DNA from: Mangrovibacter plantisponsor
GTDB lineage: Bacteria; Pseudomonadota; Gammaproteobacteria; Enterobacterales; Enterobacteriaceae
Direction: 5' to 3'
Length of the DNA stretch: 64,000 nt
NCBI RefSeq assembly: GCF_003182475.1
Contig: NZ_QGTS01000010.1
Location: forward strand, 171,803 to 235,802
Below the pieces are notes generated by a model. The model was not told the origin of the DNA. It saw only the letters and a list, made by a program, of their open reading frames with translations, and ran no database searches. The position numbers and the translations under genes were made by a program. Every line of letters begins with the position of its first letter. Within the stretch, counting starts at the first letter, position 1. Shown here one piece after another: positions 39,889 to 48,158 of the stretch.

Positions 39889-40032
39889 ATGAAGACGAAT
39901 CGTCAGGCACGTCAGTTATTAGGGCAGGATCATTGGTTGTCGAACCACCGCAAACTGGTCATTCACGATAATGCTGCCACCATTGTAAAACATGGCTCCG
40001 GGCGGCACCGCCATCTCAACCAAAGTGAATAA
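39889..40032 (+). CDS. Small basic protein of 47 residues
   Basis: MKTNRQARQLLGQDHWLSNH begins a 47-residue, His/Arg-rich product preceded by a good AAGGAG ribosome site and followed by a perfect terminator. This gene-like packaging is better than its size suggests. The ATG four bases upstream (39885) reads a different, shorter frame. I do not recognise the family. It may be co-transcribed with agsA. Confidence 0.55.
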   Translation: MKTNRQARQLLGQDHWLSNHRKLVIHDNAATIVKHGSGRHRHLNQSE

Positions 40033-40040
40033 GTGAATTG

Positions 40041-40089
40041 ATGCGTCCGGGGGTGTCCTTGTGACGAACAGCCCCGGACGCATTTTTTT
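40041..40089 (+). terminator. Rho-independent terminator after the small ORF
   Basis: ATGCGTCCGGGG (40041-40052) pairs with CCCCGGACGCAT (40072-40083), a perfect 12-bp stem, followed by six or seven T. Confidence 0.9.
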
Positions 40090-40199
40090 ATCGCGTCTCA
40101 ACAGGCACGCTTACATTAATGCCACTGTTTTTCTTTTAGTAACTTCCCCAGATAAAAGCCACACCGACGGATGAGAACCCACTCTTCCCGGCTGCTTTA

Positions 40200-41279
40200 T
40201 CATTCCCGGTAAGCCAGAACCTGCTCACCTTTACGCCACTGGCGTGGGCTTACCCCAAACCAGCGACGGAACGCGCGGGAAAACGCGCTCACTTCTGAAT
40301 ACCCCAGTAGCAGTGCCATCTCCGACACCGGTAACTGGTTCTGTTGTAAATAGTGCGTCGCCATTTCACAGCGAACTTTATCCACCAGCGTGGTAAAACT
40401 CACGCCCTGCTCACGTAACCGGCGTTGCAGTGAACCACAAGACAGGCCCATTTTTTCCGCGACATCGTCAAGTGCCGGTTCACCCATAGCCAGTTGCAGG
40501 TGCACTTGCGTGCGCGTCTGGTCAACGATGCCCTGGTTGGGCACCCGGCTGTTCAGGCGGCGAATAGCATCCTGCATCACCAGCAATAGCATTGGGTCGC
40601 TGTCTGGCATGGCCCGGGAAAGCTCACGTTTAGGGATAATCAGCGAGTTAAAAGGCTGCTCAAAATACACTGGCGCATCGAACAGTTTACAGTGTTCGTG
40701 CCACTGTTCCGGGCGCGGGTGCTCAAAATGCACTTCCCGTGGTGCCCAGTGCGGGCCCATAGCATGGCGAATCAGGTTCATAAACATGCCTAACGTCAGC
40801 TCGGCATCCTGGCGACGGGCAAGAATTGCGCCATGGCGCACCTGGTAATCCAGCCGCCAGCAATCGCCTTTATCTACCATGCGCACTAAGGTGTCGTGCT
40901 GGTGATACGGAAACGCGTTTGCCACGTTATGCAGCGCCTGTTCCAGTGTGCCGGAACACAAACCGATATAGCCAATCAGGCCTAATGACTGCGGTTTAAA
41001 CTGCCGTCCGTAGTGTAAACCGAAATTATCAAAACCTGAGTTATGCGCAGCTTCTTCCATTACCCGGCAATAATTAACCAACCCGAGGCTGAGTGTTGGG
41101 CTGGCAAGCAATTCGGGGTCGACGCCACTGATACCAAACACCCGGTCTGCATCACCACCGTACTGGCTAATAAAATCACCCAGACCGGAGGCGGCGGCAG
41201 ACAGAACCCCCATATTTCCCCCTGCTGCGCTGTTAAGCGAGCCGGAGAGCGCCGAATGCAGCGAAGGCGTTGTCATCAT
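40200..41279 (-). CDS. AraC-family transcriptional regulator
   Basis: This 359-residue regulator has an N-terminal ligand domain of the Arabinose_bd (PF12625) type, about residues 35-230. The C-terminal pair of HTH motifs (about 255-350) has LDDVAEKMGLSCGSLQRRL and the AraC signature LLGYSEVSAFSRAFRRWFG. OruR/ArgR-type relatives control amino-acid or amine catabolism. It sits beside an APH-like kinase and an ethanolamine-type permease, which it probably regulates. Confidence 0.85.
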   Translation of the reverse strand: MMTTPSLHSALSGSLNSAAGGNMGVLSAAASGLGDFISQYGGDADRVFGISGVDPELLASPTLSLGLVNYCRVMEEAAHNSGFDNFGLHYGRQFKPQSLGLIGYIGLCSGTLEQALHNVANAFPYHQHDTLVRMVDKGDCWRLDYQVRHGAILARRQDAELTLGMFMNLIRHAMGPHWAPREVHFEHPRPEQWHEHCKLFDAPVYFEQPFNSLIIPKRELSRAMPDSDPMLLLVMQDAIRRLNSRVPNQGIVDQTRTQVHLQLAMGEPALDDVAEKMGLSCGSLQRRLREQGVSFTTLVDKVRCEMATHYLQQNQLPVSEMALLLGYSEVSAFSRAFRRWFGVSPRQWRKGEQVLAYRE

Positions 41280-41463
41280 TGCTTCACCTTTACCTGTTAA
41301 TGAATGGGATAAGTGAGAGCAATATTCGTACCACTTATGGGGTTAAACAGAATCAATCAGTTAGCAGCCAGAACACCCTGCTGGCGCGCGCCCGGGAGCC
41401 TGGCTGCCCACTCGTAGTGCACCCGGTCATCACGGTGCATCACAAGGGCCACTGCAGCAAACG

Positions 41464-42471
41464 TTATGCCCCAACAGGCAACAGAGACTCTTCTTCCATA
41501 AAACGGTGGCACAAACGCACTGTATGCCCAACCCATTCACTCCCCAGGCTTTGTGCCATCTCTGTTTGTGCATGAGAGGCCACCCAGGCAGTAAGCTGTA
41601 TACGGCGCTGCATCAATAATGCAGGGACCACAGCGATATCCGCGTCAGAAATATGCGCCACTTGCTCATAACCGGCGAGCCAGTTCTCCACCCAGGCCTC
41701 AGCCCGCGGGTGGTGCTCCACAAAACTGATGGCGGCAGCCAGGTCATGGAGATACCAGCCCATGCCGCAATCATCAAAGTCAATTACCCGGGTTTCGCCC
41801 TGCCAGAGCAATAAATTGGTGAGGCGCAGATCGGCATGGATCAGCCCAAATCGCGCCTGATCCTGGCCATATTCATTGAGTTGATGGCGAATACGCGCCA
41901 GAGCTGCATCCACCACGTCATGGTTGTGGTGGGTAAGCCCTTGTGCATCACGCCAGTCGCCCCAGTGCCCTTCTGCGCTAACCATTGAAGGGTGGTCCCA
42001 CAAAATACGCCGAAAACCTTCCGGTTTGCGCCACTGCCTGCTGTGCTGGTGCAACCGTGCGGTAATTTCCCCCAACTGGCGAAAAGCCCTGGGATCCACG
42101 CCGGTGTCTGGCATGTCACCGTCAATCCAGTGAAACAAAACAGCATGGCGCACCTGCCCGCCTGCCAGCGGCAATGTTTGTACCCGCACACCTTCACAGT
42201 CAACCAGCGCCTCTGGCACCGGAATACCGGCTTCGCGCAGGGCATCCAGCCACAATAGCTCGCTTTCGATATCCACTTTTTCATGGTAATCGCCACGGTG
42301 CAGGCGCAGGGCATAGCGTTTCCCCCCGGCAGTCACTACAAAGGTGGCGTTTTCAGAACGGCATAACAGGCGGATTTCGCCCTGCAATGGTGCCGGGTAA
42401 CGGCGCAGTGCCTGCTGCGCCAGTAGTGTCAGAGTTGTGTTGTCCAGGGTGTCATACTGTTTTGCACTCAT
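41464..42471 (-). CDS. APH-family small-molecule kinase
   Basis: This 335-residue protein has the aminoglycoside/choline kinase fold. The catalytic loop is HADLRLTN (212-219), the metal-binding DFDD starts at 231, and an N-lobe nucleotide-binding Lys is likely in KRYALRLHRG. Such kinases include SrkA, homoserine, choline, ethanolamine and hydroxylysine kinases. The divergent gene at 42746 is an ethanolamine-type permease, so an amino alcohol or hydroxy-amine substrate is likely. The 184-bp gap to the AraC gene carries no ORF. Confidence 0.8.
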   Translation of the reverse strand: MSAKQYDTLDNTTLTLLAQQALRRYPAPLQGEIRLLCRSENATFVVTAGGKRYALRLHRGDYHEKVDIESELLWLDALREAGIPVPEALVDCEGVRVQTLPLAGGQVRHAVLFHWIDGDMPDTGVDPRAFRQLGEITARLHQHSRQWRKPEGFRRILWDHPSMVSAEGHWGDWRDAQGLTHHNHDVVDAALARIRHQLNEYGQDQARFGLIHADLRLTNLLLWQGETRVIDFDDCGMGWYLHDLAAAISFVEHHPRAEAWVENWLAGYEQVAHISDADIAVVPALLMQRRIQLTAWVASHAQTEMAQSLGSEWVGHTVRLCHRFMEEESLLPVGA

Positions 42472-42745
42472 GAATATTGTCCGTCTGGTTCAGGGTGCAT
42501 TCAGCATGAAGTTATTTCCCCTTGTCGCGCTTGACACTACAGCCGCAAAAATTGACCCAGACCACTATTCACGCCGCTTTTCTCCGTCAACTTGACATCA
42601 GCGCGCAAGAATCGACGCGCTGATGTCAAGTTTTCCCCACCGCACTGGCGGCATTATCAGAGAGCAAACGCACCAACATTCGCAAAATAAGACGTTCACA
42701 AAATAACGCGTTCACACAACGACGATAACTGACGGGGATACAAAT
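42472..42745. promoter_or_regulatory. Divergent region between the kinase and the permease
   Basis: These 274 bp contain no gene. CTTGACA-type hexamers occur near 42528 and 42591 and GTCAAGT/ACTTGACAT repeats nearby (CTTGACATCAGCGCG at 42592 and GCGCTGATGTCAAG at 42618). The latter two form a long inverted repeat, CTTGACATCAGCGCG with its near-perfect complement, a plausible AraC-type or other operator. Confidence 0.5.
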
Positions 42746-44110
42746 ATGACGACAAAACTTAAGCCCACACTGGGTGCCCTGCACTTGTGGGGTATTGCCG
42801 TGGGTCTGGTCATATCCGGAGAGTATTTTGGCTGGAGCTATGGTTGGGGAGTGGCAGGCACACTGGGGTTTTTGATTACCACATTGTTTATTGCTGCAAT
42901 GTACACCTGTTTTATTTTCAGCTTTACCGAGCTGACTACCGCCATTCCGCAGGCCGGCGGCCCGTTTGCCTACAGCCGTAAAGCCTTTGGCGATACGGGC
43001 GGCCTGATTGCAGGTATGGCAACCCTGATTGAGTTTGTCTTTGCACCACCTGCTATTGCCATGGCGATAGGTGCTTACCTGAATGTGCAGTTCCCCGGGC
43101 TGGACCCGAAATATGCGGCGGTAGGCGCGTATATCGTCTTTATGGGGCTGAATATTCTGGGCGTAAAACTGGCTGCCATGTTCGAACTGGTGGTCACCAT
43201 TCTGGCGGTTATCGAACTGCTGGTGTTTATGGGCGTGGTTTCCCCCGGGTTTACCATGAGCAATTTTGTTGCCCATGGCTGGGCAGGCAGCGATGGTTTC
43301 TCACTGAGTTCTGTTTCCGGTATGTTTGCCGCCATTCCTTTCGCTATCTGGTTCTTCCTGGCGATTGAAGGGGCTGCCATGGCCGCAGAAGAAGCGAAAG
43401 ACCCGAAACGCACCATTCCACGCGCCTATATCACCGGTATTCTTACTCTGGTGGTACTGGCAATTGGTGTGATGTTGCTGGCAGGTGGCGCAGGCGACTG
43501 GCGTAAACTGTCCGACATTAACGACCCGCTGCCGCAGGCAATGAAAATGATTGTTGGCGAGCACTCCAGCTGGATGCATATGCTGGTGTGGATTGGCCTG
43601 TTCGGCCTGATTGCCAGTTTCCACGGGATTATTCTTGGCTATTCTCGCCAGTTCTTTGCGCTGGCCCGTGCCGGTTACCTGCCTCACGGCCTTGCAAAAC
43701 TTTCCCGCTTCCAGACACCACACCGTGCAATTCTGGCCGGTGGTGTGATTGGTATCATCGCGATTTTCTGTGATGGCGTGAACCTGCAAGGCATGAGCCT
43801 GACCGCCGCCATGATAACCATGGCCGTGTTCGGTGCCATTGTGATGTATATCATGAGTATGCTGAGCCTGTTCCGCCTGCGCCGCAGCGCACCGGAGCTG
43901 GAGCGCAGTTACCGTGCGCCAGGTTACCCGGTTATTCCGGCAATCGCGCTGGTTTGTTCCGTGATTTGCCTGGTGGCGATGTTGTGGTTTAACCCGGAAA
44001 TTGGTGGGTTGTTTATTGCCTTTATGGTTGCGGGTTATCTCTATTTTCTGTCGACGAAGTCGCGCCGGGATGATGTGGCGAATGCGGAGATGGTGTTAGA
44101 GAGTGAGTAG
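42746..44110 (+). CDS. eat: Ethanolamine permease (APC family)
   Basis: This 454-residue protein has twelve predicted membrane helices of the amino acid-polyamine-organocation superfamily. It has the family's consensus amphipathic region PQAGGPFAYSRKAFGDTGG in helix 2-3, and FAIWFFLAIEGAAMAAEEAKDPKRTIPRA. The sequence pattern fits the EAT/ethanolamine permease branch (GALHLWGIAVGLVISGEYFGW). It diverges from the kinase gene, and together they may form an import-and-phosphorylate route. No eut genes are present in the window. Confidence 0.85.
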   Translation: MTTKLKPTLGALHLWGIAVGLVISGEYFGWSYGWGVAGTLGFLITTLFIAAMYTCFIFSFTELTTAIPQAGGPFAYSRKAFGDTGGLIAGMATLIEFVFAPPAIAMAIGAYLNVQFPGLDPKYAAVGAYIVFMGLNILGVKLAAMFELVVTILAVIELLVFMGVVSPGFTMSNFVAHGWAGSDGFSLSSVSGMFAAIPFAIWFFLAIEGAAMAAEEAKDPKRTIPRAYITGILTLVVLAIGVMLLAGGAGDWRKLSDINDPLPQAMKMIVGEHSSWMHMLVWIGLFGLIASFHGIILGYSRQFFALARAGYLPHGLAKLSRFQTPHRAILAGGVIGIIAIFCDGVNLQGMSLTAAMITMAVFGAIVMYIMSMLSLFRLRRSAPELERSYRAPGYPVIPAIALVCSVICLVAMLWFNPEIGGLFIAFMVAGYLYFLSTKSRRDDVANAEMVLESE

Positions 44111-44135
44111 TGTTTTTTGCCCGTGGGGCGGGGGT

Positions 44136-44870
44136 TTCCGTTCACTTGCAGTGGAGCCAGCTGTTTCCGTTCACTTCCAGTGGCGTGGTTAATGTGGCTT
44201 CACAGCCTGTGAACGTGTTAAGGGGCCCGCCCCTTAACAATCCGGTTTTTCGCTGGCGACCGGTGCTGCGCACTGCGTTCACCTCCGGGCAGTCAGCCTG
44301 CGGCCGGCTCGACTCGGCATCCATGCCTCGGTTCGCCTTATTCCGCCATCCGGGCGGAATAACCTTGTCTTCCTTTCTCCGGTTCACCGGTCTTACGCGA
44401 ACAGGCCTCGCTGCAAGTAGCGGGGTTTTTTGTGTTGTGCTGAGTGGCTGTAAGTTCTGTGTCTGGTCTGTCTTTTTGATGTTTTTTGCTGAGATATTAA
44501 AGGCGGGTGTGGGTGTGGCCTCTAAATCGTTGAGGCGTGCCTGGCGGGCCGGGGCTGCCTGCAGGACGCAGGCAGAGCGACGGGAGGCAGGAGGCCGACT
44601 CGGAGCGGTACCCGAACAGGCCGCCGGGGTAAGCCGAATGTCCGCGAAGCGGCGATTTTGCCGGCCACAAAAGGGGGTGGGGCCATTGCCCCCTGCGGGC
44701 GCCGGGCGCTGGTGGTGAGAGAAAGCAGTGTGGTTACCACGGCGCGCAATTTGCTCAGTGCTGGCAGAGCGGGGTCAGTTCACCCTGGCTGGTGCGATTG
44801 TTCCGTTCACTTGCAGTGTGGTTGTTTCCGTTCACCCGGGCTGGCGTGAAAATTCCGTTCACTTAAAGTG
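44136..44870 (+). repeat. Dispersed motif TTCCGTTCACTTNNAGTG
   Basis: Near-identical copies lie at 44136-44153, 44165-44182, 44801-44818 and 44853-44870. A partial copy (TTCCGTTCACCC) is at 44826 and a diverged one near 45258. The core CACT-NNN-AGTG is an inverted repeat. Copies stand just before each of the two 350-bp repeats. Confidence 0.8.
44187..44540. repeat. Structured repeat element, copy A
   Basis: This 354-bp unit runs from GGTTAATGTGGCTTCACAGCC to CGTTGAGGCGTGC (first part given short) and is repeated, diverged, at 44875-45222. It contains TTAAGGGGC-CC-GCCCCTTAA (44218-44237) and TTATTCCGCC-ATCCG-GGCGGAATAA (44338-44362). A terminator-like CCTCGCT-GCAAGT-AGCGGGG follows, with a T-run near 44405-44431. 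No convincing protein is encoded on either strand. Confidence 0.8.
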
Positions 44871-44874
44871 ATGA

Positions 44875-45222
44875 GGTTAATGTGGCTTCACAGCCAGTGA
44901 ACGGGCTAAGGGGGCTCGCCCCCTTTGCAATCCCCGTTTTCGCGGGCGACCGGTGCTGCGCACTGCGTTCACCTCCGGGCAGTCAGCCTGCGGCCGGCTC
45001 GACTCGGCATCCCTGCCTCGGTTCGCCTTATTCCGCCATCCGGGCGGAATAACCTTGTCTTCCTTTCTCCGGTTCACCGGTCTTACGCGACACAACACTC
45101 GCTGCGAGTAGCTGTTTTTTTGTGCTGTATGGTGTGGCTGGGGGATTTGTGCGTTGTCTGTTTTCTTTGATTTTTGCTGAGATATTACAAACGGGTGTGG
45201 CCTCTGAATCGTTGAGGCGTGC
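44875..45222. repeat. Structured repeat element, copy B
   Basis: This 348-bp unit is the second copy. The first hairpin has changed to AAGGGGGC-TC-GCCCCCTT (44908-44925) while keeping full complementarity; the second hairpin is identical (45028-45052). The T-rich end is kept. Between the copies (44541-44800) is G+C-rich sequence with further hairpins and no supported gene. The remainder, 45223-45351, shows nothing clear. Confidence 0.8.
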
Positions 45223-45351
45223 AACTGGCTCTGTGCTGGCAGATGACTGTTACTGCGGGTTCACTTTTAACAGTGTAAGGAGACTGTATCCAAATACATA
45301 ACCCCCCGGCATCAGGTAACTGCGCCAGAGGATTACGTCAGGTGATGAGGC

Positions 45352-45903
45352 TTATTTCAGGCGTGCAGTGATAGAGGCAACACGGGCACCGTACAGGCGA
45401 ACGGTTTCCAGGTCGCCAGCGGGGATTTTATCGGCACCGGCATCAGAAGGAGACTGTACCAGCGGGCCTGCGGAGCCACCCAGGTTGTTCACGTCATCAC
45501 GGGTAGATGCCAGGGTATTTGCCGGCATCTGGCCCAGGCTTACCCAAATCCCGCCATGTTGCGCAGCGAGGGTTTGCATGGCAATCATGGTGACTTGTTT
45601 GTCGCCATTCAGGCTGGCGCTGTTAGTGAAACCACCGAAAACTTTATCCTGCCAGGCGCGAGTGAACCAGGCTTTGGAGCTGGCATCGGCGAATTTCTTA
45701 AACTGCCACGGGGCTGAACCCATATAGGTCGGCGCACCAAAAATAATGGCATCGGCAGCCTGCAGCGTGTCCCATGCGGCTTCAGGAATATTACCTTCCT
45801 GGTCAATCTCAATAAGTTCCGCCTGAGCACCTTCAGCAACGTTTTCTGCTACCAGTTTGGTGTGACCGTAGCCAGAATAATAAACCACTGCAACTTTAGT
45901 CAT
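45352..45903 (-). CDS. Flavodoxin-family NAD(P)H:quinone oxidoreductase (WrbA-like)
   Basis: This 183-residue flavoprotein has an FMN phosphate loop, VVYYSGYGHTKLVAENVAEG, and the second FMN loop AIIFGAPTYMGSAPWQFKKF. WrbA itself is about 198 residues with a GSPTRFGN-type loop, so this is a shorter relative from the NADPH-dependent FMN reductase/flavodoxin group. It probably carries out two-electron reduction of quinones. It is a single-gene unit. Confidence 0.85.
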   Translation of the reverse strand: MTKVAVVYYSGYGHTKLVAENVAEGAQAELIEIDQEGNIPEAAWDTLQAADAIIFGAPTYMGSAPWQFKKFADASSKAWFTRAWQDKVFGGFTNSASLNGDKQVTMIAMQTLAAQHGGIWVSLGQMPANTLASTRDDVNNLGGSAGPLVQSPSDAGADKIPAGDLETVRLYGARVASITARLK

Positions 45904-46094
45904 GGTCTCTCCTGTGATGAGGATGGTGAATTCTGTGTGCTAAGGGATATAACGCAGTAACTGGCAGAATACAAACCCGCTTTTATCCGTGCTTTACCAG
46001 GCCCGGATACTTACCTCAACACCCGTATCAGAGCGGGTGCTGGCTGGCACACAGCCAGGCGGCCCTGTGCCCGTCAGAAAAACAGCACAAAATG

Positions 46095-47681
46095 TTATGC
46101 AGTGGATAATGTTGCCAGTTGCTCACTAATACGCAGCCGCAGTTCATCGTCTGGCTCAACACGTAATAAATGCTCCAGCCGCCAGCGTGTGTCTTCCGGT
46201 AATGACCAGGCTTCAAGCACTTGCAACGCCACACTACGGTTATGAATCAGCGGGCTGTATAGCCCTGCATCCACCAGTGACCACCCCACTCCCGGGAAAC
46301 GTTGCAACCCATATAAGATCCCATCCAGAACATGGTGATCATGCCAGCCGGTGCCGATCCCGGCCTCAAGCGAAGGACCGCTGGCGATCTGCGCCAGGTT
46401 CAGTTGCTGTTCTGCCAGCGCCTGAACCATGCTGGCCCGCTCCCTGGCGTGAGTTTGCAGCAAGGTATACCAGTGGCTTTCATCCGGAAAACGACTCTGG
46501 CGTTCATACACTTTGGGCCAGGGGTCTTCCCCACGGCACTGGCTTGCCTGTACCGCCAGGTAAAAACGCGACCAGTCTGGCTGCTCAAATTCTTCACTAA
46601 TACAATCTGCCCAGCCGGGGTTAGCCAGAACATCTACGGCCAGATGGCGTAAATCCAGCCAGCGCGGTGCGTTGTCGGTATCTTCCTCTGCCTGGTGTGC
46701 AGCCCAGTTGGCAATAGCACTGGCACACAGATAATAGTGCAAATTGGCAGGCGGCAGGGTGTGTATTCGCTGCAACCAGCGAGTGCACAGCAGGTCATTA
46801 TCGTCATAATTACGCATATCACGGGCGGGGCCGCCAGCAATCAGCGCCTGAATAATACCCGCCGCCCCCAATAGTAGTGCTTCGTCCTGTTCTTCCTGCA
46901 ATGCCTGGGGTAAATCCCCACCGCTGGCACAATGCCAGGCGGTGTATTCATTCATGACGGTATTGTTATAGCCTGCACGCAGCAGCCAGTGGCGAACCTC
47001 ATCGGGTAATGGAGTGGGTAAGCGCTCAATCAGGTGAATGCGCCCCCAGCCTTCAGCCTGTTGTGCCAGTGTAAACCATACCTGGGCGTACTCTTCCTGG
47101 CTTACCATGGCGCGTAACGCCACTACCGCATAGAGCGTAAATTCATCATGTGCGCCCAGAGTGGTCAGAATAGAGACACTCCGTTCGCCTGGGAAAAACA
47201 TCAGCAACGCCATTGCGACTTTCACCACATTGCGGTCTGGCGCTTGTGTTGCCAGCCACTCAGCAAGCCAGCGCAGGCGTTCGGCGGAGATAGTTCGGGT
47301 GTTGGCGATTTCTTGCAGCAGCGCATCGATATAGCTCAGTGGATAGCCTTCATTCAGCAAACGGTACAGGCTCTGCACCGCCACCTCGTCGGAGGGCACA
47401 GCCAGCACCGCCTGGAGTGCATGAATAACCAGGCCGACTTTCTGGCGCACATCGTCCGGCTGCCCGGTATGCCATGCCAGCGTACCGTCCAGTGCGCCAG
47501 GTGCCCAGCGCAAACTTTCATCTTCAGCGGGCGGCTCATCGGGCAATGCCATCTCTTCGCGGTGCAGGCTACGTTGCCAGGTGCCCATCCAGTGGTAAAT
47601 CGCTTCCCGCTCCGGGGCCCAGCTCTTCGTAAACCGGGGCGGTTTATTCTTGCCTGTCAGTTTATCGAACCAGGTACGCAT
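46095..47681 (-). CDS. Large soluble helical-repeat protein of unknown function
   Basis: This 528-residue protein lacks a signal peptide and membrane segments. It is almost entirely Leu/Ala/Trp-rich amphipathic helices (for example VGLVIHALQAVLAVPSDEVA, LRALRWLA-like units, LAVDVLANPGWADCI), suggesting a HEAT/armadillo-like alpha-solenoid. The end WRLEHLLRVEPDDELRLRIS looks like one more repeat. I do not recognise a catalytic motif. It stands alone between the flavoprotein gene and the pectin operon. Confidence 0.65.
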   Translation of the reverse strand: MRTWFDKLTGKNKPPRFTKSWAPEREAIYHWMGTWQRSLHREEMALPDEPPAEDESLRWAPGALDGTLAWHTGQPDDVRQKVGLVIHALQAVLAVPSDEVAVQSLYRLLNEGYPLSYIDALLQEIANTRTISAERLRWLAEWLATQAPDRNVVKVAMALLMFFPGERSVSILTTLGAHDEFTLYAVVALRAMVSQEEYAQVWFTLAQQAEGWGRIHLIERLPTPLPDEVRHWLLRAGYNNTVMNEYTAWHCASGGDLPQALQEEQDEALLLGAAGIIQALIAGGPARDMRNYDDNDLLCTRWLQRIHTLPPANLHYYLCASAIANWAAHQAEEDTDNAPRWLDLRHLAVDVLANPGWADCISEEFEQPDWSRFYLAVQASQCRGEDPWPKVYERQSRFPDESHWYTLLQTHARERASMVQALAEQQLNLAQIASGPSLEAGIGTGWHDHHVLDGILYGLQRFPGVGWSLVDAGLYSPLIHNRSVALQVLEAWSLPEDTRWRLEHLLRVEPDDELRLRISEQLATLSTA

Positions 47682-48158
47682 GGAGCCTCCTTCATGGGCC
47701 GGGTAGTTGGCATACAGTTAAGTATATATCGGCATTCTGTGGCACTTCCTCAGTCTTCATCTGCCAGATGTGAGTGGCAGACAGTAAATATTCCGCTTAT
47801 GGCAGGTTCTCATTATAAGAAAAATGACTAAAAAAATTCCGATTGTTATTTAATGTTGAGCATGGTCACAAATATAGAAACAAAAATGAAATATCGTAAA
47901 TTTTAAATTAAAACGATGTTTCTTTTGATGCATCATACGCAGGTCAAAAATCGTAAAGAGGTTTCTGAAGCCCTGACTAATCACCCATGGTCAAAATAAC
48001 AAGATCTCGCTGCCTTCTGGTTCTTTTACCGGGCGAGTTTATTATTAACTGTGCCATTTGTTATGCACAGCATGAGTCATATAACTATAAAATTACCTCT
48101 GGGATTTATGATATTTCTGGTGCGTAAGCACCCTTTCCGACAATATAAAGAGGATGTC
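47682..48158 (+). promoter_or_regulatory. Control region of the pectin operon
   Basis: These 477 A+T-rich bp separate the helical-repeat gene from the first porin. The only site I can assign is the KdgR-like box at 47907. A start upstream of 48159 for the porin would add a poorly conserved extension, so the leader is probably about 200 bases long. Confidence 0.55.
47907..47925. promoter_or_regulatory. KdgR operator candidate
   Basis: ATTAAAACGATGTTTCTTT agrees with the KdgR-box pattern AAWRAAAYNNNRTTTYWTT at all but one defined position. KdgR is the IclR-type repressor of pectin catabolism, released by 2-keto-3-deoxygluconate. The box is 233 bp before the first pectin gene. Confidence 0.7.

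Noticed and set aside
42626..43276. Long open frame of 216 codons antisense to the ethanolamine permease
   Set aside because: It is complementary to the well-supported permease gene, His/Gln-rich as expected for an antisense shadow, and lacks a ribosome site.
44110..44718. 202-codon open frame through structured repeat copy A, and related reverse-strand frames in both copies
   Set aside because: Frames are open because the DNA is G+C-rich; hairpins fit the conservation better and no ribosome site is seen. Coding cannot be fully excluded.
47148..47831. 227-codon open frame antisense to the helical-repeat gene
   Set aside because: The reverse-strand gene is longer and has normal protein texture; this frame is Cys/His/Gln-rich and runs into the intergenic region.
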